A stretch of DNA of 8,625 bases from Gammaproteobacteria bacterium (GTDB lineage Bacteria > Pseudomonadota > Gammaproteobacteria > Eutrophobiales > Eutrophobiaceae): contig VYCZ01000248.1 of NCBI GenBank assembly GCA_009843675.1, positions 1 through 8,625 on the forward strand, written 5' to 3'. The position numbers and the translations under genes are program-made. This document shows, one piece after another, positions 1 to 5,876 of the stretch (the stretch's first letter is position 1; every line of letters starts with the position of its first letter). The notes beneath the pieces are model-generated. The model was not told the origin of the DNA. It searched no databases and saw only the letters and a program-made list of their open reading frames with translations.

Positions 1-1
1 T

Positions 2-346
2 CACCGCGCCGGCCTGTCGCAGCAGGCGGATGCATTCCGCATCCTCATCCGGATAATGCCCGTTATATATCTGCGACCCGTAGCAGGTGGGCATGTCCGC
101 CGTATCAATGATGTCCTTGACGCCGACGGGTATGCCGTACATGGGAGTTGTTGCAGGGCGCCGATCACAGGCGCGGGCCTGTGCCAGCGCCTGCTCCGGG
201 TCCAGCCAGGCCCAGGCTCCAACCTGTTCCTCCCGCGCATGGATGCGTTTCAGACACGCCGTCACCAGTTCCAACGAGGTAAATGTACCTGAGGCAATGC
301 CTTTGGCGGCTTCAACAAGACTGAGGCGATGTAACTCCGATGTCAT
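2..346 (-). CDS. Amidase-signature family hydrolase, N-terminal part (runs off left edge)
   Basis: This is the N-terminal 115 codons of an amidase-signature enzyme, a family that hydrolyses C-N amide bonds with a Ser-cisSer-Lys triad. The frame opens at ATG 346-344 and stays open to the left edge. Residues 69-90 (MYGIPVGVKDIIDTADMPTC) match the conserved block of the family, and K77 in GVKD is the expected catalytic lysine. The acidic/arginine-rich helix that follows (DEDAECIRLLRQAGA) is also typical. The Gly/Ser-rich core with both serines lies beyond the window. The Shine-Dalgarno site is weak (CCGGAA just upstream). The gene is divergent from the SRPBCC lipoprotein and lies near an operon holding another amide hydrolase, so a shared role in degrading an amide is plausible but inferred. 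GatA-type amidotransferase subunits share the motif, so the exact substrate is open. Family assignment is firm. Confidence 0.88.
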   Translation of the reverse strand, partial: MTSELHRLSLVEAAKGIASGTFTSLELVTACLKRIHAREEQVGAWAWLDPEQALAQARACDRRPATTPMYGIPVGVKDIIDTADMPTCYGSQIYNGHYPDEDAECIRLLRQAGAV

Positions 347-365
347 GATTCCGGCTGGATTCGGG

Positions 366-387
366 GAAAATTCCCGTATGAATTTTC
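366..387. promoter_or_regulatory. Perfect 8-bp inverted repeat, candidate operator
   Basis: GAAAATTC (366-373) and GAATTTTC (380-387) are exact reverse complements separated by six bases. The site lies between the divergent amidase and lipoprotein genes and overlaps the -35 area of the candidate promoter at 377-405. Size and position suit a dimeric repressor or activator, but no regulator gene is visible in the window. It could also be a chance AT-rich repeat. Confidence 0.4.
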
Positions 388-405
388 ATATTACAGGCTT
401 ATAAT
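377..405 (+). promoter_or_regulatory. Candidate sigma70 promoter for the SRPBCC lipoprotein
   Basis: A perfect TATAAT lies at 400-405. The hexamer 17 bp upstream (TATGAA, 377-382) is a poor -35, so activation by a protein bound at the overlapping inverted repeat is possible. Transcription would start near 412, giving a leader of about 42 bases before ATG 454. Confidence 0.45.
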
Positions 406-453
406 GCTTGATTGGGAAATTATCTCAAATCCATAACGTTTAAGGAGCTTGCC

Positions 454-936
454 ATGAAAAAATTCGCGATCATTTTAGCGCCGATGATATTGATTCTATC
501 GGGTTGCGGCGCCGAGGCGCCAACCTCTCTCGGGGTCAACAAATCCATGCAGATCAATGCCGGCATCGACGATGTCTGGAACTACGCCGGCGATTTCTGC
601 GCCATCAGTGTCTGGCATCCCGCTGTTGAAACCTGTGAAATAACAGAAGAAGACGGCGCTACATACCGCATACTCACCCTGGGAGACGGCGCGCAGATCA
701 AGGAGAGACATGACGGCGAAACAGCTACCGGGTACTCCTATACGATCATCGAGGGACCGTTGCCGGTCAAGGATTACAGTTCGACCTTCGAGGCCGTGGG
801 AGATGCCGAGAGCACGACCATCAACTGGTCATCGACATTCATGGCCGAAGGCGCAACGGATGACGAGGCCGTGGGAGTCATCACCGGTGTCTACGACGGC
901 GGTCTTTCCACGATAGCAGAGAATTTCAGCCAGTAA
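454..936 (+). CDS. SRPBCC (START-like) domain lipoprotein
   Basis: This 160-aa protein is predicted to be a lipid-anchored, ligand-binding START-like fold (polyketide cyclase/dehydrase type 2 group). Residues 1-18 are a lipoprotein signal: two lysines, a hydrophobic stretch, then lipobox LSGC with Cys18 as the acylation site. Position +2 is Gly, not Asp, so outer-membrane sorting is expected if the host is a gammaproteobacterium. The mature part has hallmarks of the family: DDVWNYAGDF near the start, a WHPAVETC strand, a central GDGAQIKERHDGE hairpin, IEGPLPVKDYSSTF, and a C-terminal helix ending GVYDGGLSTIAENF. The start at 454 is chosen because AAGGAG (442-447) sits six bases upstream; an in-frame TTG at 412 lacks these signals. 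The ligand is unknown. Its divergence from an amidase suggests, but does not show, a link to the catabolic cluster. Confidence 0.85.
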   Translation: MKKFAIILAPMILILSGCGAEAPTSLGVNKSMQINAGIDDVWNYAGDFCAISVWHPAVETCEITEEDGATYRILTLGDGAQIKERHDGETATGYSYTIIEGPLPVKDYSSTFEAVGDAESTTINWSSTFMAEGATDDEAVGVITGVYDGGLSTIAENFSQ

Positions 937-960
937 GGCTGTCAGCAAACAGCAGTATCC

Positions 961-993
961 CCGGGGCCGGGGGTTCACCTCCCCCGGTCCCGG
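961..993. terminator. GC-rich hairpin between convergent genes
   Basis: Bases 961-973 pair with 981-993 to form a 13-bp stem with a single G-T wobble and a seven-base loop (TTCACCT). It lies between the stop of the lipoprotein gene (936) and the stop of the minus-strand operon (1032), where a bidirectional terminator is expected. Neither side has a clear T tract, so it is not a textbook intrinsic terminator and may instead protect 3' ends. A weaker 5-bp hairpin (938-953) sits just upstream. Confidence 0.55.
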
Positions 994-1031
994 CGGCAAT
1001 GGAACCATCCGGAAGAAGGCGGTTTCGAACT

Positions 1032-1373
1032 TCAGCGATCCGTAATTTCCCCGTGCGCGGCCACGAAGCGGCGCGCGTCGAAACTGTTCGGAACGGTATT
1101 GCTGCAATCATACAATTCGTTATGGGGCGCCGCTTCGGCAAAGGCCAGCGCCAGGCGGTAAAGGGGTAACGCCGGTTCCGGTATATTGCCCGGCTCATAC
1201 CGGTCAAGGTAATCCAGCACCTGGTCCAGCGCCGGCAGCATCGCCTCGTAAAAGCGCCGGTAGTCGTCCGGGCCGGCAGCCCAGCGCCGCTCCGAACGCT
1301 GCAGTTCGGTGGGCAGCGCCCAGGTCTCGGCCAGGGACTCCAGTTGCGAAAACTGTTCAGGCAACAGGGCCAT
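1032..1373 (-). CDS. Uncharacterised 113-aa protein, Rieske-associated, copy 1
   Basis: I do not recognise this family. The 113-aa protein is soluble-looking, acidic and probably mostly helical, with no signal peptide, membrane segment or metal motif. It is clearly paralogous to the 112-aa protein at 4248-4586, at roughly 40% identity by eye. Shared blocks are LLP..F..LE..A..W..PT at the N-terminus, FY.A.LP.L...LD..D.Y..G..PE in the middle, LAL..AE.AP..ELYD, and VP.S....RF.A.HG near the end. In both places the gene directly follows a Rieske oxygenase alpha subunit; here the gap is five bases, so translational coupling is likely. The conserved association suggests a small partner, assembly or specificity subunit of the oxygenase, which is inference only. 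The ATG at 1373 is the natural start, and the homologue aligns from its own first residue. Confidence 0.82.
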   Translation of the reverse strand: MALLPEQFSQLESLAETWALPTELQRSERRWAAGPDDYRRFYEAMLPALDQVLDYLDRYEPGNIPEPALPLYRLALAFAEAAPHNELYDCSNTVPNSFDARRFVAAHGEITDR

Positions 1374-1378
1374 GACGC

Positions 1379-2614
1379 TCAGATACCCATGTAGTCATGC
1401 CAGTGTTTATGGGTGTTCCTGATCATCAACTCCTCGTCCATCAATACCATTTCATCCAGCACGCCGGAGCTCAAGGCCTGGTAGGTCTGCTCCATGGTAG
1501 AGGTGTCTTCCAGCCAGGCGTTGCGATGCAGGGCGTTGGTATGGGCTATTGCAATGCGTTCGCTGACGGTTTCCGGCGGTCTGAAATAATTCGTCCCTTC
1601 CCAAAGGGTCTTGTCCACCGCGATGGGCCAGAACTGGTGATGAAAGATCGCCATGCCCGGGTAACCGTTCCCGGCGCACAGGTGTATCACTGAATTGGGG
1701 AAGAACACGGAAAATTCAAACTGGAAATCCTGCCGATTGTCCGGGTTGATGTTTTCCGGCAGCAGTTCAAGATGGGGGCGGTGCCTGTTTGACGCCCTCA
1801 GCCGGCCCCCAAGATTTGCCGTCACGGGTGTCGGCTCCAGTCCGGGTACCGGCGGCACGTACAGGCCGGAAGTGCTGTGCGGCCCGAAACACCTGAACTC
1901 CGTATGTTCCAGCGTGGCCAGGCTGGGAAACGTGCCCTGGTGAATCGTGGGGACATGATAGCCCTCGGAAAAGGCATACAGGGAGACTTTCCAATTACAG
2001 TTAAGGACGGTCGAGTAACGGAACCGCAACGTCGCCTCGTTATAAGGATAGCCGGCGTAGTGATCCGCCACGCCGTCCAGGTATTCGACCAGGCTTTGCC
2101 GCGGTTGTTCGGCAAGATTGATGAATATGAAACCCTCCCACTCGGCGCAGTGGATACGATTGAGGCCCAGGCAGGATTTATCCAGACCGGCGAAACTCTC
2201 CTGGCGCGCGACCCCGCGCAAGGTCCCGTCCGTATTGAAGGTCCAGGCATGAAACCGGCAGGTCAGGGTATGCGTAGCGGTATGCCCCAGTGATTGCGCC
2301 TCCTGCTCCGGGATAAGCTTGTTGCCGCGATGGGTACAGATATTGTGGAATGCATGCACTTCACCGTTCCTGTCACGGACGATGATCACCGAGGTATTGG
2401 CCACGTCCAGGCGGCGCAGCTTGTAGTCGCCCGGTTCAGCCAGTTCCTCGGCCCGGGCGACGTACAACCAGGCCTGTTTGAAGATCCGCTCCCGCTCCAG
2501 TTCGAACAACTCCGGGTCGATCAGCGGCCTGACGTCCAGCGGTCCCGTACCCAGTTCGGGATAGCGGGTGGTGTACGGCATCGCCTGTTTCAATTGTTCA
2601 GCCGGCGCTGCCAT
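1379..2614 (-). CDS. Rieske non-heme iron oxygenase, alpha subunit (copy 1)
   Basis: This 411-aa terminal oxygenase subunit uses electrons passed through a [2Fe-2S] cluster to activate O2 at a mononuclear iron. The N-terminal Rieske domain has the cluster ligands C93-T-H95 (CTHRGN) and C119-x2-H122 (CRFHAW). The C-terminal catalytic domain has NCNWK near residue 205, then E217-G-Y-H220-x4-H225 as the two iron-binding histidines, with D370 in LEDTSTMEQ as the likely third ligand. The residue bridging to the neighbouring cluster is Glu rather than the Asp of naphthalene dioxygenase. It is clearly paralogous to the alpha subunit at 4586-5797. ATG 2614 is preferred, five bases after the preceding stop; a GTG at 2623 would overlap that stop by four bases and add three residues. 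No beta subunit of classic type, ferredoxin or reductase is in the window. Substrate unknown. Confidence 0.93.
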   Translation of the reverse strand: MAAPAEQLKQAMPYTTRYPELGTGPLDVRPLIDPELFELERERIFKQAWLYVARAEELAEPGDYKLRRLDVANTSVIIVRDRNGEVHAFHNICTHRGNKLIPEQEAQSLGHTATHTLTCRFHAWTFNTDGTLRGVARQESFAGLDKSCLGLNRIHCAEWEGFIFINLAEQPRQSLVEYLDGVADHYAGYPYNEATLRFRYSTVLNCNWKVSLYAFSEGYHVPTIHQGTFPSLATLEHTEFRCFGPHSTSGLYVPPVPGLEPTPVTANLGGRLRASNRHRPHLELLPENINPDNRQDFQFEFSVFFPNSVIHLCAGNGYPGMAIFHHQFWPIAVDKTLWEGTNYFRPPETVSERIAIAHTNALHRNAWLEDTSTMEQTYQALSSGVLDEMVLMDEELMIRNTHKHWHDYMGI

Positions 2615-2619
2615 GCCGA

Positions 2620-3747
2620 TCACTCAGTAAAGATATCCAGCGGCAGGAACGCGGAGACGACGAAATTGGGCACGTCCACCATTTCCGAAATCCTCAGGTC
2701 CACCGCGACGCTGCATATCGCATAAGCCTGCTGTTCACTGTAACCCCGCTCACTCACCAGGTGTTCAATCATGTTGAGCAAGGCATTGCGCGCCGCCAGG
2801 GTGGTGTCCTCCGCTTCCGCCACGCCGTCCTTGCGGCAGGACTGGCCGGTCGTCGCGAAAAATCGTTGCGGGACGGCCATTTCCGGCGCGGTAAAATAAT
2901 CATCGCGGTAGAACTGCATATCCTGGATGTTGCGCCTGGCCGCTTCTCCCTTCAACAGCTTGAACGAACCATAAAATGTCGCGCTCATCTCCACCGCGGT
3001 GCCGCAGCTTTCATTGTCTCCCTGGGCAAAATGGGAGTCGCCCACGGAGAACAAGGCTCCCGGGGTATACACGGGCAGGCGCACGGTGGTGCCGGCAGTC
3101 AACTGCTTGATATCCACGTTGCCGCCGGTTTCATGGGGGGCAACAGTGCGCACTGCCTTGGCGGCTATCCCTGGTTCCCGGGGAACGGCATCGGCCGTGT
3201 CGGGCAGCAGCACCATGCCGCCGCGAGCCTGCAAGTCGGCTTCCCGCCTGTTGATCTCCTCCAGCAACTCATGGGACGGCGCATTGCCCATTACGCCCAT
3301 GAAAGGCGCGCCGGGGATTTTCACACCGGGCAGGTCCGCGGAAACGGCGAACCCGTCAGCGATCTTCCAACGGATGATAAAGGGCTCGGTAAACACGTCG
3401 CGCAGGAAACCGAAGCCCGGAAACTGCACGGTAAAACTGAACGGTTGCGGCGCTACTTCATGGACTTTAATCTCCAGGATATCACCGGGTTCCGCGCCGT
3501 TAACGTACACAGGACCGGTCAGGGGGTGCACCAGGTTCAGGTTGGCGCGGGCGAGTTCTTCTGCCGTGGTTTCAGGGTTCTACTGTCCGTCAAAGGCATC
3601 CCTGGTTTCCATGCCGATGACCTGGCCCGGATCGACCTCCGCAACGGGTTTGATATCCGGGTGCCAGCGGTTATGTCCCGTTTCCGGTTCAGCGCCCAGT
3701 TGCAGGGTGCGGTCGATACGGATGTATTCGTCAGCTTTTACGGCCAT
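2620..3747 (-). pseudogene. Acetamidase/formamidase (FmdA/AmdA) family gene interrupted by in-frame TAG
   Basis: Read through one stop, this is a full-length 375-codon member of the acetamidase/formamidase family, which hydrolyses short amides to acid and ammonia. The start ATG 3747 has a strong GAGGAGG site. The family's N-terminal GHNRWHPDI (residues 24-32) and METRDAFDGQ (46-55) are followed by TAG at codon 56 (3582-3580), where homologues usually have a hydrophobic residue. The frame then resumes with NPETTAEE and NLVHPLTGPVYVNGAEPGD, and stays intact to TGA 2620. The conserved SVGDSHFAQGDNESCGTAVE block is present (D237, H239, E246, C248). There is no other lesion, so the stop is recent, a sequencing error, or suppressed. 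Reinitiation at GTG 3531 would give 303 aa without the N-terminal motif, and no Shine-Dalgarno site is visible there. It lies in an operon, 21 bases after the SnoaL-like gene. Confidence 0.85.
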
Positions 3748-3768
3748 GAGTGACCCTCCTCAATAATG

Positions 3769-4245
3769 TCAAGGTGCTATCTCACTGGGTACGTCCTGGT
3801 AGGGAACGACTTTTTTTACATCAAGTACCAGGTGTTTGATCTTCCAGCCATCTGCGGCATGGATGAAATCACATTCGTAGGTAGCGGCCAGCCAGTTGCT
3901 TTCTTCCGCGCCTTCATCCCCGCGCATGGTCGTCAGTTCCCACAACCACCAGAAGGCGTGGGCGGTTGCAAGATCTTCCGCAATATCGATAATGGGCGAG
4001 ACCGGGAAGTGAAGCGACCAGACGATCATTTCGCGGCCGATATCCGCCAGCTTTTCCGCAATCAGGTCCCTGCCTTCGAATTTGCCGAAGCCTTTTGCTT
4101 CCCAGACTGCATCCTCAATTAGCAGTTTGCGCATCTCGTCCGGGTTGTTTTGATCATCCCCGGCCTTTGCATATCTCGCAATGACGTTCCTGATGTTTTC
4201 GGCCGCAGTCAGGCGGGCAACCTGTTGTTCAAGGTCGTGGGTCAT
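3769..4245 (-). CDS. SnoaL/NTF2-like domain protein
   Basis: This 158-aa protein has the cone-shaped SnoaL/NTF2-like fold, used by polyketide cyclases, ketosteroid isomerase, scytalone dehydratase and the beta subunits of ring-hydroxylating oxygenases. Visible hallmarks are the first helix AAENIRNVIARYAKAGDD (14-31), the EDAVWEAKGFGKFEGRDLIAE turn (45-64), SLHFPVSPIIDI (77-88), an alternating aromatic strand AHAFWWLWELTT (95-106), and the final strand pair CDFIHAADGWKIKHLVLDV. There is no signal peptide. The start ATG 4245 lies two bases after the stop of the 112-aa gene, so coupling is likely. Because it travels with two Rieske alpha subunits and no recognised beta subunit is present, it could serve as a beta-like subunit or act on an oxidised intermediate. 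Both are inferences. The domain assignment is confident, the function is not. Confidence 0.85.
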   Translation of the reverse strand: MTHDLEQQVARLTAAENIRNVIARYAKAGDDQNNPDEMRKLLIEDAVWEAKGFGKFEGRDLIAEKLADIGREMIVWSLHFPVSPIIDIAEDLATAHAFWWLWELTTMRGDEGAEESNWLAATYECDFIHAADGWKIKHLVLDVKKVVPYQDVPSEIAP

Positions 4246-4247
4246 GA

Positions 4248-4586
4248 TTAATGCCTGTCATTGCCATGCACGGCAATAAACCGTTTTTCCTCATAGCTGT
4301 GAGGCACGTTCGGGTCGCCGTCATACAATTCGACGTTGGGCGCTATTTCAGCGTGCATAAGCGCCAGGTCAAACAATCTTGCAGACTGTTCCGGCAGTTC
4401 ACCCAAGGGGTACTGATCTACGTGATCCAGGATGCGTTCCAGGTGGGGCAGGACAGCATTATAGAAGGTAATCAGTTCTTCCCGGGTCGAGGCAAGACGT
4501 TTATCCCAGCGCGTGTTCTGGGTGGGCATGCCCCATGCGCCTGCCCAGGTTTCCAGTTCTTCAAACCCTTGCGGTAGCAGTTTCAT
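4248..4586 (-). CDS. Uncharacterised 112-aa protein, Rieske-associated, copy 2
   Basis: I do not recognise this family; it is the paralogue of the 113-aa protein at 1032-1373. The product is small, soluble-looking and helix-rich, with conserved W, PT, FY, LP, LD, ELYD, VP and HG positions spread over its length. The start is ATG 4586, whose A is also the last base of the upstream Rieske gene's TGA (TGATG). A one-base overlap is a strong sign of translational coupling and of matched stoichiometry. An in-frame TTG at 4589 is less likely. Unlike copy 1 it has no cysteine at all, which argues against a metal-cluster role. The repeated position directly behind an oxygenase gene points to a partner or maturation role. 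The small protein might alternatively bind the substrate or the SnoaL-like protein encoded next. Confidence 0.85.
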   Translation of the reverse strand: MKLLPQGFEELETWAGAWGMPTQNTRWDKRLASTREELITFYNAVLPHLERILDHVDQYPLGELPEQSARLFDLALMHAEIAPNVELYDGDPNVPHSYEEKRFIAVHGNDRH

Positions 4587-5797
4587 CAAGGGTTTTCCTT
4601 GTTCAGGTATTTCTCCAGCACATGATAGCCGTGCCTGACCAGGATCTCCTCATCATGCAGGTTCATGTGTTTCTTGCTGCCGGAATTCAGTGCGAAGAAC
4701 GTTCCCTCCATGGTCGCAGTGTCCTCAAGCCAGGCATTGCGCTGCACCACCATGGCGTGTTCCAGCGCCCACTTCTCACTGTTGGTGGTCGGCTCCATGA
4801 CGTAATACTTTCCTTCCCAGAGGCACCGGTCGTAGCCGATGGGCCAGAACTGGTGAGTGAACCAGATGCCCTCCGATACGTGCAGCAGCCAGTTCGGAAA
4901 GAAAACACTCAGTTCAAACGCGTAATCATCGCGGTTTTCATCGTTCAGCGTGGGCGGGAGTATCGTTTCTCTCACGTTGTTTACCAGCGACCCCCTGGCT
5001 TTGGCCTGGGCCAGGGCAGCCACCGGCGGCGCGTCCTTGGGCGGGTTGAAGCACACTGCGGTGGTGCGGTGGTCGCCCAGCAGTTTGATCATCTGCAGGC
5101 CCGTTGAGAAGGTGCCGGGGAACGAACCTGCATGGATGGTGTTCACATGATAGGCCTCGGCAAAGGCGTCCAGGCCCACTTTCCAGTTGCAGTTGAGGTA
5201 AGTGTAATAGGTAAAATTGTGGGTGATCTCACTGTAAGGGAAACCGGAAAAATGATTGCCCATCTCGCCCAGGTATTCATGCAGCCCAACCGAAGGGTTA
5301 TCATCCAGGTTGATGAAGATGAAACCTTCCCAGGTATCGCAGTTGATCGGCGTCAGGCCGTTCTCCGATTTGCGGAAACAGGGCGGCATACCGGTTTCCT
5401 CCTGGGCGCCGATCAGCTCACCCTTGTCATTGTAGGTCCAGGCATGGAAGCGGCATGAGAAGGCAGCCTTCTGCCCGAAGTTGTCCCAGTCCCCTTCCGG
5501 CACGACGACAGTGTTCCCTCTGTGGGAGCAGGTGTTATGGAATGCCCGGATAACGCCGTCCCTTCCCCGGATCAGCAGCACGGTGGTACTGGCAAAATCC
5601 AGCCGTTTGAGTTTGTAGCAGCCCGGTTCCGGCAATTCATTGTCCCGGCCCACGTGCAACCAGACCTTTTTGAACACCTTCTCCACCTCCTTGTGATAGA
5701 TATCCTCCGAAATGCAGGGTTCGGTCGGAACAGGCTCCTCACCCAGCCAGGGATAGGTTTTGGCCCAGCGGCGCGCTTCGGTCACGACTGCACTCAT
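4586..5797 (-). CDS. Rieske non-heme iron oxygenase, alpha subunit (copy 2)
   Basis: This 403-aa terminal oxygenase subunit is the first gene of the minus-strand operon. The Rieske cluster ligands are C90-S-H92 (CSHRGN) and C115-x2-H118 (CRFHAW). The catalytic domain has NCNWKVGLDAFAEAYH, giving E214 at the bridging position, H217 and H222 as iron ligands, and D359 in LEDTATMEG as the likely carboxylate ligand. The start is ATG 5797 because GGAGGTGG (5807-5800) lies five bases upstream; in-frame ATG 5818 and TTG 5827 lack such a site and overlap the likely promoter. It shares with copy 1 the WxHV/WLYV-region, EPGxYKLxRLD, TWEGFIFINL/EWEGFIFINL, FELSVFFPN-type strand and the LEDT block, so the two are paralogues of one subfamily. 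They probably act on related substrates or on successive steps. Confidence 0.94.
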   Translation of the reverse strand: MSAVVTEARRWAKTYPWLGEEPVPTEPCISEDIYHKEVEKVFKKVWLHVGRDNELPEPGCYKLKRLDFASTTVLLIRGRDGVIRAFHNTCSHRGNTVVVPEGDWDNFGQKAAFSCRFHAWTYNDKGELIGAQEETGMPPCFRKSENGLTPINCDTWEGFIFINLDDNPSVGLHEYLGEMGNHFSGFPYSEITHNFTYYTYLNCNWKVGLDAFAEAYHVNTIHAGSFPGTFSTGLQMIKLLGDHRTTAVCFNPPKDAPPVAALAQAKARGSLVNNVRETILPPTLNDENRDDYAFELSVFFPNWLLHVSEGIWFTHQFWPIGYDRCLWEGKYYVMEPTTNSEKWALEHAMVVQRNAWLEDTATMEGTFFALNSGSKKHMNLHDEEILVRHGYHVLEKYLNKENP

Positions 5798-5825
5798 ATC
5801 CACCTCCAAAGCTCTCATTTTTGTC

Positions 5826-5838
5826 AATATAGTATAAT
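5826..5838. promoter_or_regulatory. AT-rich divergent promoter core
   Basis: TATAAT on the plus strand (5833-5838) points to the flavin monooxygenase. On the minus strand, overlapping TATACT (5836-5831) and TATATT (5831-5826) point to the Rieske operon. No good -35 hexamer is found at 16-18 bp for either direction, so activator-dependent transcription or a different sigma factor is possible. The 79-bp gap between the two starts must hold both promoters. Confidence 0.4.
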
Positions 5839-5876
5839 CGCTTTTCGTGTCTGATCACTAACAACTAAAAACCATT

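Noticed and set aside
1877..2725. Open plus-strand frames opposite Rieske copy 1
   Set aside because: They are antisense to the cluster-binding and catalytic motifs of the Rieske protein, and their products show no domain.
2620..3531. The 303-codon frame from GTG 3531 as an independent complete gene
   Set aside because: It lacks the conserved N-terminal HNRWHPDI region, has no Shine-Dalgarno, and the missing part is encoded in the same frame just upstream behind a strong ribosome binding site.
3580..3582. TAG read as pyrrolysine
   Set aside because: Nothing in the window suggests a pyrrolysine-using organism, and the position normally holds an ordinary hydrophobic residue in the family.
2761..3753. 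Long open frame on the plus strand opposite the formamidase-family gene (330 codons)
   Set aside because: It mirrors the codon pattern of a well-supported minus-strand gene family, has no recognisable domain, and lies antisense to conserved motifs.
4535..5458. Open plus-strand frames opposite Rieske copy 2
   Set aside because: Same reason: overlap with an unambiguous conserved gene on the other strand and no recognisable product.
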